A DNA stretch of 22,297 nt from Baffinella frigidus (Eukaryota; Cryptophyceae; Cryptomonadales; Baffinellaceae): NCBI GenBank assembly GCA_026770585.1, contig MU646691.1, positions 255,306 to 277,602 on the forward strand. The letters are read 5' to 3'. Numbering within the stretch: position 1 is the stretch's first letter; the number at the start of each line of letters is the position of its first letter. The notes beneath the pieces were generated by a model, which did not search any database, was not told the DNA's origin, and worked only from the letters and a program-made list of their open reading frames with translations. This document shows positions 1-11,400 of the stretch, one piece after another. Both the position numbers and the translations under genes were made by a program.

Positions 1-70
1 CCCCCCTCCTCCTCCTCCTCCGCCTCCTCTTCCTCCTCCGCCTCCTCCTCCTCCGCCTGACCCTCCTTCG
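1..70. repeat. CCT/CCG polypyrimidine simple repeat
   Basis: The window opens in a low-complexity run of CCT and CCG triplets, all pyrimidine on the plus strand apart from scattered G. It probably belongs to an intron of gene 1 whose start lies to the left. No coding signal is visible. Confidence 0.85.
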
Positions 71-239
71 CCCGTTGGTCGCACCCCTGGGATCCGATGT
101 GAGTTGGTAACTCTGGGAGGCGATGTGAGTTTCATCGCCCCTGGGAGGCGATGTGCGGTTAACACAAAACACCACGCAGGGCGGTGGGCTCGCAGGCGAT
201 GCGAGTTGAACACAGCATTCAACACACCGCACCACGCAG
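71..239 (+). other. End of upstream intron with short tandem duplications
   Basis: This stretch ends in a good acceptor (CCACGCAG) directly before the first recognised exon at 240. It carries two copies of the phrase CCCTGGGAGGCGATGTG-like sequence (about 111-155). It also has two copies of ACCACGCAGGGCG(A/G)TGGGCTCG, at about 172 and 231. The second copy is the real splice acceptor plus exon start; the first is a near-identical echo of it. Confidence 0.6.
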
Positions 240-3200
240 GGCGATGGGCTCGGAGTTCCCAATCGACAAGTTCATCGGCGAGTTGACGGGGCTGGTCCTG
301 ATCAAGCAGGGGGGCGAGTACACCTTCGCTTCGTCTTCTGATGACGGGTGCGTCCCGTAAATTCAGCTATCTCATTATTTCCTATGGAAATATATCCAAT
401 TTACACCACGTTTTTGCTATATCTGGTTGGTCCTGATCAGGCAGCGAGGGAAGTGCACCTGTGCGTGGTCTTGCGATGACGGGTGCGTGAACCACGTTTT
501 CGTCCGTAGACAATCCGTAGACCACGTTTTGCTATCGACACAGCCCTTCCCACTTCAAGTGCCCGACCCCGCATTTCCCGCCCGCGCCTGGAATTCCGGA
601 ATTCCAGGACTTTGGCATGCGGGAGCTCCAAAGCCACCCCTGACTTTGATTCCTTGCCCGCAGCTTGCACATCTGCATAGTCTAAACCCGACACCCGAAA
701 CCCGAAACCATTTACCCGAAACTAATTACCCGAAACTAATTACCCGAAACCGCAGGTCGCACATCTGGATCGATGGAGCGCTGGTGGTCTCGAACGAGGG
801 CCTCCATCCTGTCGAAACCGTCCGCGGGACTCTCGACCTCACCGCCGGGTACCTTACCTTATAACCCCCCCTCAACCCGAAATTTGTAGCCCTACCTAAA
901 CCCGCGTGTGCCTAAACCTGCAACCCGCAACCAGAAGCCCAGACCCCGAAACCCTCCTGCTCCTCCAGACTTCAGGGTCTGGACAGTCTAAACCCCAAAC
1001 CCCAAACCCCAAATCATACACACCAAAGCCCACACCATACACCCCAAACCCTAAACTCTGATGCCTACACCAGGTACCACACGGTCAAGGTGGACTTTTT
1101 CGAGGCCGAGGGCGGTTCGGCGATCTGGGTGCGTCCCCCGAAACCCCAAACCCCTGGTGTAGATTTCGGCTTAGCGCGGAATTTTGGGAGATCAGGTCGG
1201 GACATCGGGGAACGAAAAAAAGTGAAAATGAATCGAAAAGGTGTATTTTATGGGTGGGGGTCGCGATCTTGTCATCAAATCCATGCGTAAGATAGCATAA
1301 AACTTTAGATGGACGTAAAAATGATCGCGATTTTTTCGATTTTCTCGATCCCCCCGACCCGAAGTCAATTCCGCGCTAAGCCGAAATCTACAATAACTCT
1401 AAGCCCGGCACGACCTCCCTCTACTTCCTGAACGCGTGACGCTCCCCCCTGTGAGCAGCTGTGGCTAGATCAGCAGTTCTCATCTCCACCCCCTAATCCC
1501 CCACCCCTAACCCCTGATCCCTAACCCCGAATCCCTGAACCCGAACCCATAAGCCCTCAACCCTCAGCCCTAAACCCAGCACTCGACCTGAGTGCCTACC
1601 CCGGTTTTGCAGGTTGAGTACTCAACCCCAAACGCCAAGCCCGAAGCGACGTTGCTCCGCTTCCTGACCGCGCGAGTCCCTCCCGGGGTTGCAGGTGGAG
1701 TACTCGGGTCCGGACACGGGCGGGGAGGACGAGCTCTTGCGCGCGGTGCACCACGTAATCGCCGAACCCCAAACCCTCAACCATGAGAACTAAGCCCTAT
1801 ACCTAAATCCTGATCACTCAAAACACCAGAACACTCACCCTACACCCCAACCCCTAAACACTCACCCTACACCCCAAACCCTAAATGCTCACCCGAAACC
1901 CCCAGACACTAAACCCTACCTCTCAAACCCCAAACCCCAAACCCTGAACCCTGAACCCTAAACCCTAAACCCTAAACCCTAAACCCTAAACCCTAAACCG
2001 TAACCCAGGTCGCGACGCTGACGGCGCCGACGCCGCCCTCGGGCGGAGGGGAGCCTCTCGACGGCTTTGAGGTCAACCCCGAAACCCGAAATCCGAGACC
2101 CGAAACCCGCATTCCGAGACCCGGAACGCGGAACCCGGATTCCAAAACCCGAAACCTGAAACCTGAAACCCGGAACCCAAAACCCGGATTCCAAAACCTG
2201 AACCCCGAAACCCGGAACCCGAAACCCGAAACCCGAAACCCTAGACCCGAAAATTGAAACCCGGAACCCTGCACCAGGCGCGGGTGATATTCGACCCGGA
2301 GATGGATTCGGGTGAGATCAAGGACGAGGGGGACTACTTCAGGTTGCCTACACCCTGCACCCTACACCCCAACCCCCGAAACCTTGAACCCAGGACCTTG
2401 AACCCTGAACCCTGAACCATCAACCCTAAACCCTGAGCCCGAACCTCCAGAACCCCCTAACCATGAACCCTCAACCTGACACCCGACACCCGAAATCCGA
2501 AACCCGAAACCCGAAACCCGAAACCCGAAACCCAAAACCCGAAACCCTGAAACCCGAAACCCTGAAACCCTAAACCCTGAACCCGAAACCAGGAACCCGA
2601 ACCCCTGATCCTGAACCCCGACACCCGAAACCCGAATCCCTACACCCTACACCCTACACTCGACAGCCTGACCCCGAAACGCGGATGCAGGTTTGCGCAG
2701 GAGACGCGGCACCTTCCGGTAAGCCTCACGGCGACCGTCGACACCATCGACTACCACACCGACGAGGCCTTCAGGTTGCGAGCCCCCCCCCCCCGTAGCG
2801 GTCGCCTTGACGGGCTATGCGTTAGTTTACGATGCGTGTTCGTGGTACGCATGCGTCGACTTCTGGTAAGCCTCACGGCCATCGTAGACACCATCGACAA
2901 CCCGAGCGACGAGGCCTCTAGGTTCGTGGGATGGGCCCGCTTCGGGATAGATAGGCCCGCCTCAGGACACGTCCACCTCGAACCTCTGTCTCACTCGGGT
3001 TGACTGTCAAGACTATTCTCAAGTTGAAATGCTGGGTGTGCGGTGCAAATCCGTCAACGCCCGAACCATACCCTACACCCTCAACCCTAAACCCTAGACC
3101 CTAAACCCTACACCCCAAACCTAAATAATCAACATTAAACATTAAACATTAAACAATAATCAAGAACATAAAAAACACTTTTTCAAAAAAACTAATAAAA

Positions 3201-5439
3201 GACAATGATACATATAATAATAATGCATCAACGTTTTTTCGGCAGGGCGCTGGGTCCGGGGTTCGACCTGGACAAGTTCGTGGTGCAGTGGCGCGGGGTC
3301 TTCGAAGTCGCCACAGAGGGCTACTACACCTTCGCGTCCAGCTCCGATGATGGGTCTCACCCTCTCCCTGCTATGCCCGACACCCGAAACCCAATTACCC
3401 AATTGCCCAATTAACCGATACCAGAGCGCACGTCTGGACAGTCTAAACCCTTTACCATAAACCCTAACCGCTAATTACCCGAAACCAACTACCCGAAACC
3501 AACTACCCGAAACTAATTACCCGAAACTAATTACCCGCAGGTCGCACATCTGGATCGATGGAGCGCTGGTGGTCTCGAACGAGGGCCTCCATCCTGTCGA
3601 AACCGTCAAGAACACTGTCAAGCTCAACGCCGGGTACCCTAACCCTAAACCCTAAACCCTCCGTAAACCATTCGTAAACCATCCCTGGACCTCCCCTCTC
3701 CATGACCCTTCTCTAAATCCTCCTAAACCATGCTCCCTACAGCCCTGAACCCCACCCTGAACTCCACTTCCCAAACTCTGAACCCCAGCCCCTATCCACC
3801 AAACCCGAAACACTGCACCAGGTACCACACAGTGCGCGTGGACTTCTTCGAAAACGAGGGGGGTGCCGCGATCTCGGTCAAGTACTCTGGGCCAGACACC
3901 GGCGGGGAGGAGGTGCTGCACCCTCGACCCCAAACCCCAAACCCGGAACCCGGAACCTGGAACCCGGAACTCGGAACCCGAAACACGAAACCCTAAACCC
4001 GACACCCGGAACCCGGAACCCGAAACTAGAAACCCGAAACCCGAAACTAGAAACCCGAAACCAGAAACCAGAAACCCGAAAACATCAAGCAGGTGAAGCT
4101 CTCCCAGCTAACCCGAAACCCCCACTCCAGGAGCTTCTCCGGGGGAAGCACTACCCCTCGGCAGCGCCCGCGCCCACGGCCACTTTGCCGGAAGTTGACG
4201 GGGTCGTGCCGCTTGCGGGATTCGTTGGGAGGTTCTACTCCCGAACCCCCGAACCTTGCTCCCACAACCCTGAACCGTGAACGTGAATCCCAAAAACTAA
4301 ATTATGATCTCTAATCTGGAACCCCTGAACCCTGAACATTCATCCGTGAACCCTGAACTCTGAACCCTAAACTTTAATCCCAACACCCTGACCCCTGAAA
4401 CCTAATCTCGAAACCCTTTTCCCAAAACCTCAATCCCTGAACCCTGAACCCCAGGCCCTAACCCCTCACCTCTGACCCCCCCCAAAAAAACTCGGAACCC
4501 TAAACTTCAAACCCTACCTCGCGATTCAGGTCTCTTGACTAAACCCTGAACCCTACACCCTAACCCAAACCCTCCACCCTAACCCCGAACCCTCCACCTT
4601 AACGCTGCACCCTCCGCCCGAACCCCACACCCTACACTTTCACCCTACACCCTACACTCTAACCCTAACCCCAACACCCTCCCCCCAAACCTTCGACGCT
4701 AACGCTGCACCCTGGACGGCAGGTTCTTTTTCGACCCGCAGATGAACGGCGACGCGATCAAAGACCAGGTCAGCGCCCCCGTAGGGTGTGAGGAATTTCA
4801 TCTCGGAACGTAACAGAATCTGTGGGTGAATACGCTCATCTTAGCCTTGTGTGTATGCCAAAAATAGCATATCCACCTTTATCTTCGGCGTCGGAAGCCT
4901 GAACATACACACCGTATGCTGTTATGTTCCGAAATGGAATTACGATTCAGGGTTCGCCTTACCACACAGCGGGCTACGAAAGAAACATATGGCCGCTGCC
5001 GACCCACGTTCCTTGAGGATATCCGGACGGATGGCCTTCCGTAGGGTCTAAGGATTATTCACTCATGGGTTATTCACGAAATCCCTGCATAGTCCGCTGC
5101 GTGGCCTAGGAGGGTTCAGGAGGGTCCATGCTACAGATTCGATTACGAAGCAGGTTACCAGCCCTGCAGCGGTTATCCAATCGGAGCGATCCTGGTACCC
5201 AGTCTGTGCCCGGATTATTCACTTCCCCGGTACAAATGCTGCCCGGTTTACTCAACAAGCCATACAAGGGTTACTCGCGAATCCTGGCTCTCCCTGGGTT
5301 AATCTCGTCTCTCAAAATGAGGAGACCGGAAGTTGATTGCCCGGGTCTGTGGAACGAACCCGTCAATTTCTGGTGTGAAACCGATCAGTCAACTCGACTC
5401 AGGCAGAGCTAGGAATCCCTGAATCCTGAACCCTACACC

Positions 5440-5478
<39 letters not shown>

Positions 5479-8400
5479 ACCCTTGACCCTCAACCCATAA
5501 ATCCTAAATTCTCAGCCTTCAGCCCTCAACATTAAACGCTACACCAGGACGACTACTTTAAGTTCGCAGAGGATGTGCTAGGAATCCCTGAACCCTGAAC
5601 CCTGAACCCTGAACCCTGAACGAACCCAGCACCCAGAACCCAGAACCCAGAACCCTTAAATCGTAAACCCGAAACCCGAAACCCTCAGCTCTGAACCCTG
5701 CACCCACCACCAGGACGACTACATCAAGTTTGCAGAGGAGGATCGGCACCTTCCGGTGTCCGTGACGGACACCTAGGAATCCCTGAACCCTGAAGCCTGA
5801 AGCCCTGACCCACGACCAGGACGACTACGTCAAGTTCGCGGAAGAGGTGCGGCACCTGCCGGTGTCCGTCACGGACGTCACCAGCGTCATCAGCTACCGC
5901 CACGACGTAGCATTCGGGTAACCATCCATCAAATCGGAGCTCCGCATGGAGACCAAATCCGAAAAATTCCAAACTCTAAATCCTGCACCCTGCACCCTAA
6001 ACTCCGTATCCTAAAACCTGAGAGGGGGGGGTGCCTTGCGCGTTTCCTCTCGAGAATGCGAGAGGGGCCTATTTACATGTGTTGTTGTAAAAATTTGTAC
6101 CAGGATAGGGTGTTCCAACCTTGCTTCTGGCCTACTGTTGGGTGGAATGGCTCCAAATGCAATGAAAGCAGCTACGCGAAGGCTACATCTCGCTTTCAAA
6201 TGGGTCCCTCTAGCAATCTTCTCTGGTTCAGTGTGGCTCCGGAGCAACCTTCTGCACATGATTGACCAGCCTTGCCTCCCCCCTAAGTGGCCAGGCCCCC
6301 AGCAGTGTTTTGCGTGTGGTGCACGCCCCACACCCCACACCCCACACCCCACACTCCACACCCCACACCCCACACCCCACACCCCACACCCCACACCCCA
6401 AACTGCTAACCTCAAACCGGCTAATGACCGTTTTCCGTCGGCAGGTTCGAATCGAGGCTCGACAAATTCATCGGAGAGTGGACCGGCCTCGTGCACATTT
6501 CGGAAGCCGGGGCCTACACGTTTGCGTCCTCGTCGGATGACGGGTCTCCCCTCAACCCTGAACCCGAAACCCAAAACCCGAAACCAATTACCCGAAACAT
6601 CGGATGACGCGTGCCGCCCGTGAATCACCTGTCGCGATCTTACGAGTTCGTTTTTGAATTATGGTACAGTTACGCTGAGGCTAAGATACCATCTACCCGA
6701 AACTAATTACCCGAAAAAAATTACCCGAAAATAATTACCCGAAACGGCAGGTCGCATATCTGGATCGATGGGGCGATGGTGGTCTCGAACAAGGGCCTTC
6801 ATCCTGTCGAGACTGTCCGCGGGACGGTCTACCTCTCCCCCGGGTACTTTAAACCCTAAACCCTAAACCCTAAACCTTCTTTAAACCCTAAACCCTAAAC
6901 CCTGCACCCTATCCCCAAAACATTGAACCCTAAACCCTAAACCCCTAAACCCCTAAACCCTGAAACCCAACCCCTAAATCCTACACCCGAAACCCTAAAT
7001 CCTACACCCGAAATCCTAGACCCTACACCCTCTGAACCCACCCACTCGAATCCCGAAACCCCAAACCCCAAACCTCAAACCCCAAACCCCAAACCCCGCA
7101 CCAGGTACCACACAGTGAAGGTGGACTTCTTCGAGAACCAGGGGGGTGCCGCGATCTGGGTCAACTACTGGGGGCCAGATACCCAGGTACACCTTCAACC
7201 TTAAACCCGACATCTGAAACCCGAAACCCGACACCCGAACCCCGAAACCCCGAAATTTTCACCCCGAAACTCGAAACCTGAAACCCGAAACCCGAAACCC
7301 GAAACCCTCACCCCTCACCCCTTATCCCTCAACCCTCACACCTAAACCCTAAACTCTCACCCCGAAACGTGAAACCCGAAAACTGAAACCTCAAAACGAA
7401 CTCCCGGACACGCAGGGCAAGGAGGCGCTGCTGCGGGGAGTGCATGTGCCTCCCCCCGTGCCTCTCGACGCCGCGCTGCTCCCGGGATTCGAGGCCAAGT
7501 ACTCCTCCCACCCTCCACCCACCTTTTGCCAGCGTGCCGGCAGCGACGTTCGAACCCTGACCTCTCATGTGAGTTTGTTTCCGATGTTGGGGTTCGGAGG
7601 TGCATGTGCCCCCCCCCGTGCCTCTCGAACCGCGCTGCTCCCTTCCCTAGCTTCGAAGCCAACTTCACCCCCCCCCCCCCCCAAGCCCTACACCCCAAAT
7701 CCTGAGCCATAAACCCCTAACCCTGAGCCTTGAACCCTCGGAATGGGCGCAGGTCCTTTGAGTGTGTTCCGCATCTACGGATGCGGAAGTTCACCCCTCT
7801 CTCCGTCAACCCCAACTGCTCCTGAACCCCAACCCCCTGCAATCTGCACCCTGAGCCCTGAACCCTGAGCCCTGAACCCTACGCTGCCGCCACATTTGAC
7901 GCCGAAAGCTTACGCCACCACATTTGACGCCGAAATCTTACGCTACCTCCACATTTGACGGCGAAAGCTTGCGCCACCTCCACATTTGACGATAACAACT
8001 GAATGCAGGTTCATCTTCGACCCGGACATGAACGGAGATGAGATCAAGGACCAGGCTGACTACTTTGCCTCCGCCAAGGAGGTAACCCGAACCCCTAAAC
8101 CATATACCTTAAAGCAAACCCCTCAACCCTAAACCCTAAACCCTAAACCCTAAACCCTAAACCCTATACCCTAAAGAACAAAGCCCGAGCCCAAATTCTG
8201 ACCCCTAAACCCCAACCCCTCGATATCTAAGCCCCAAACCCCAAACCCCAAACCCTAAACCCCCAAACCTTAAACCCCAAAACTCTAAACCCCAAACTCT
8301 AAACCCTAAATCCTAAACGCTAAACCGTAAACTCTCAGCGTGGCCTGACGGTGAGCAAGACGGCGGTAGTCGACGCGATCAACTACGGTTACGACGAGAC

Positions 8401-11400
8401 CTTCAGGTCACCCTAAACACCCTACACCCTACACCCCAACCCCTGAGAATTTTCGGTTTTCGGTGCAGGTGGGTGGCACCCGACTCCCCCATCGACAAGT
8501 TCACCTAGACACGTGCATGGGACCTTACACCCTCACCACCAAACCCAACTCTCAAACCTACACCCTAAACCTTACACCCTGAACCCTTTTTTGCCTAAAC
8601 CCCAAACCCACACGCTAAACCATGCACCATAAAGCATAAAGCATAAAGCATAAACGCAGATCGGTGGCGCCGGACTTCCCGCTGGACAAGTTCATCGCCC
8701 AGTGGACCGGCGTCGTCCAGGTGCGGGGGTTTAGAGTTACGGTTTTAGGATTAGGGTTTTAGGATTAGGGTTTTAGGGTAAGGGTTTTAAATTCATGGTT
8801 CTTGTCGAAGCAGTGGACCGGAGTCATGCAGAATCAGGGTGTAAGGATGTAGAATATCATGGTTGAGGTTTTGTGTTTTCAGGTTTCCGGTGTGACGCAG
8901 GTTGCGCCGTGTGGACCGGCATCGTCCCGGTTTCGGGGTTAGGGATCCATCTTTCATGCTTCAGGGTTTAGGGTTTCCGGTTTCCGGCGTCGTGCATGTT
9001 TCGGGGTCAGGGTTTGGAGATTTAGGGATTCATGGTTGAGGGTTGATGGTTTCAGGTTTCCGGCGTGACGCAGCTCACGCCTCCCCCCTCCTCATCCATC
9101 AGGTGACGAATCCTCGCGCGTCCTGCGACTAACCGTGCCCGGATTCGCCATCGTCGTGGATTCGCCACAAACCCTGCGCGGATCAGTCAAATATTGAGTG
9201 ATCATGAGCAGGCAACGGCTGAACGGATCGTCTTGTTCGCAGATCGCAGAAGCTGGGGCGTACTCATTCTCGTCAAGCTCCGATGACGGGTCTGCCCCCC
9301 TCATGAAATAACGCCGGATTCCTCTCTGTATAAATCCAGAAAGACCCGGAACGATTCCTGCTGCCCAGAATGTACCACATCCCTACCGTATGCCTGCACC
9401 CGTACATCTGTTCTCGTCAAGCTAGAGGGAACGCGACTTCACACTGAAAACACAACGTCAGGAATCTCGATGATGGGTCCGCCCCATCAACCACACCAAG
9501 GCTACCCACCCTGCACCCACCATTCCGCACGGACTGGTCAGATTGATCGCCATCGCTGCGGGATCAGCAACCGCCTCTGTGTGTACCGCATCCTTGCACC
9601 CTCACCTCTCGACAACGCCACCGCACCAGTTACCCGAAATCAATTACCCGAAAATAACTACCCGAACGAAACTACCCGAAACCAACTACCCGAACCCAAT
9701 TACCCGCAGGTCGCACATCTGGATCGATGGAGCGCTGGTGGTCTCGAACGAGGGCCTGCACGGAACTCAAGAGGTCCGCGGGACTGTCGACCTTACCGCC
9801 GGGTACCCTAACCCCTAAACCCTACACCCCAAAACCTGCACCCAAAATCACAAAACCCCAAACCCCAAACCCCAAACCCTAAAACCTACACCCCAAACCC
9901 AAACCCCTACACCTTACACGCCAAACCCTACAACCTGCACCCCAAAACCCTACATCCCAAACCCCAAACCCTGAACCCCCAACCTTAAACCCTACACCCT
10001 ACACCCAAACCCTAAACCCAAAACCCGAAACCTTCCACCAGGTACCACACAGTGAAGGTGGACTTCTTCGAAGCCGAGGGGGGTTCAGCAATCTGGGTCG
10101 AGTACTCTGGTCCGGACACGGGAGGGGAGGACAGGCTGCTCAGAGCCTTGCACTACGTACTCCCTCGTCCCTCAACACTTGACGATACACACTGAATACT
10201 GAGCCATGAGCCATGAACCGTAAACCCCAGACCCTAGCCATGAACCCAAACACCAAACACTGAACACTGAACCCTTAACCCTAAACCCTAAACCCTAAAC
10301 CCTAAACCCTAAACCCTAAACCCTAAAACCCAAACCAAAAAAAACAAACTCTAAACCCTGAACACCAAACACAAAAATCAAAAATCAAAAACCAAAAACC
10401 GAACACCAAACACCAATCCCTAAATCAAAACCCTACCCCCCACACACCAAACCCCTAACCCCCAAACCCCGACCCCTAAACCCTACCCAGGGCGCGGCGG
10501 GCGATCCTCCATCAAACACGCTCCTGGTCGAGTCGGAGGACCACGGGGTGTGCGGGGCGTTCGCAGTGCATGCGCGCACCAACATCACCTTCGCGGGCGT
10601 CCAATCCACGATCCGCAGTCAGCCCCAACCCCGAAACTCGAAACTCGAAGACCGAAACCCTGAACCGACATCTGGACATCTGGACACTGACCCCTGAACC
10701 CTTCTCATGAAACCCTGGACCCTAAATTCTGGACCCTGGACTAGGCCCTAAACCCTGAACTCTAAACCCTAAACCCTAAATCTTAAACCCTCATCCCTAA
10801 AACAGGCGGGGATATTGGTGTCTCACCCGGCACCGCAATCACGGTCAACCCCAAACCCCATACCCCACACCCCTCATCCCCAAACCCCAAACCCCTCAAC
10901 CCTAAACCCCCAGCCCCTGAACCCTGAACCCTCAACTCCAAACCCCAAACCAGGGGGATTTCGCGTTTGAACAAGGGGGGGGGGTGGAGCCAGAGTCAGC
11001 AGCGTTCGCGGCTTCAGTGCTTGCCGCCCATGCTGCCGCTATGGTACACCCTACTCCCTAAACCCATAACCATACCCCCTGACCCCTAAATCAACCCGAA
11101 ATGCGGATCCGGAAACCCGAAACCCGAAACCCGAAACCCGAAACCCTGAACCTTGAACCCTGAAACCTAAACCATAAACCATAAACCATAAACCTTAAAC
11201 CCTGCAACCCCTAACACCCTAAACCCTGAACCCCAGCCCCTAAACCCAAACCCTTAAATCACAAACCGCAACCCCTGACACCCTCAACCCTGAATTCCAG
11301 CCGCTAAACCCCAACCCTCGACCAGGCTGTCCGGCCCGACGGGCATGCAATGCCGATCGAGATGGGGGGGTAAACCCCTAACCCTAAACCCTAAACCCTA

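Larger units (their letters stand above)
240..1754 (+). other. PA14 unit 1 (C-terminal two thirds; exons 240-347, 756-848, 1074-1128, 1695-1754)
   Basis: Exon 240-347 gives IDKFIGELTG and ends in YTFASSSDDG. Exon 756-848 gives SHIWIDGALVVSNEGLH. Exon 1074-1128 gives YHTVKVDFFEAEGG. Exon 1695-1754 gives VEYSGPDTGGEDELL. These are the conserved PA14 strands in order: the SDDG-SxxWIDG turn, an LxAGYH strand, and the FFE-xGG edge followed by a YSGPD strand. The DD pair sits where fungal PA14 lectins hold calcium (family knowledge). The N-terminal third of this unit must lie left of the window. An intron splits W from V (1129-1694); this junction is intron-free in the other three units. Confidence 0.88.
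2009..3912 (+). other. PA14 unit 2 with linker (exons 2009-2071, 2278-2342, 2691-2774, 3246-3353, 3541-3633, 3822-3912)
   Basis: A Pro/Gly-rich linker (APTPPSGGGEPLDGFE) leads into ARVIFDPEMD, then DEGDYFRFAQETRHLPVSLT, VDTIDYHTDEAF, FDLDKFVVQWRG, YYTFASSSDDG, SHIWIDGALVVSNEGLH, and YHTVRVDFFENEGG with KYSGPDTGGEE. This is one complete PA14 domain of 168 residues including linker. Exon 3246-3353 has the same length (108 nt) as exon 240-347, and exon 3541-3633 has the same length (93 nt) as exon 756-848, so the units arose by duplication. Exon 2691-2774 contains a good-looking internal donor (CGGTAAGC) that must be ignored by the spliceosome or used for alternative splicing. Confidence 0.88.
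4131..7186 (+). other. PA14 unit 3 with linker (exons 4131-4231, 4723-4768, 5820-5917, 6445-6543, 6751-6843, 7105-7186)
   Basis: Linker exon 4131-4231 (ELLRGKHYPSAAPAPTATLP, then DGVVPLAGFVG) continues the LLR tail of unit 2. Next come FFFDPQMNGDAIKDQ, DDYVKFAEEVRHLPVSVTD with VISYRHDVAF, and LDKFIGEWTGLV with YTFASSSDDG. SHIWIDGAMVVSNKGLH, then YHTVKVDFFENQGGAAIWVN and YWGPDTQ, complete the domain. The unit is 173 residues. The intron before exon 5820-5917 (4769-5819) is unusually long and holds two broken copies of that exon. No intron interrupts the W-V junction here. Confidence 0.88.
7416..10156 (+). other. PA14 unit 4 with linker (exons 7416-7498, 8009-8081, 8339-8406, 8660-8720, 9243-9289, 9710-9802, 10042-10156)
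   Basis: Linker GKEALLRGVHVPPPVPLD and LLPGFEA is followed by FIFDPDMNGDEIKDQADYF, RGLTVSKTAVVDAINYGYDE, VAPDFPLDKFIAQWTGVVQ, IAEAGAYSFSSSSDDG, SHIWIDGALVVSNEGLH, and YHTVKVDFFEAEGG with VEYSGPDTGGEDRLLRALHY. It has 180 residues in seven exons. Only this unit has an intron between TGVVQ and IAEAG (8721-9242). That intron is also the only one in the gene where the telomere-like motif runs in the opposite orientation. Confidence 0.88.

Noticed and set aside
240-1754. PA14 similarity as a sign of a toxin component
   Set aside because: Only the sugar-binding PA14 fold is present, repeated and joined to DUF3494. No pore-forming or enzymatic toxin domain is seen.
1979-2274. Long minus-strand open frames with repeated GFRVSGF-type peptides
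   Set aside because: They are translations of a seven-base repeat lacking stops and lie across an intron and exons of the plus-strand gene.
4502-4545. Possible exon after ATTCAG at 4509
   Set aside because: It opens with GTCTCTTGACTAA, which stops at once, and the flanking exons 4131-4231 and 4723-4768 join in phase without it.
6011-6628. Overlapping open frames on both strands of 195-205 codons
   Set aside because: They run through the ACCCCAC array and overlap exon 6445-6543 in other frames. Only the frame giving LDKFIGEWTG matches a family.
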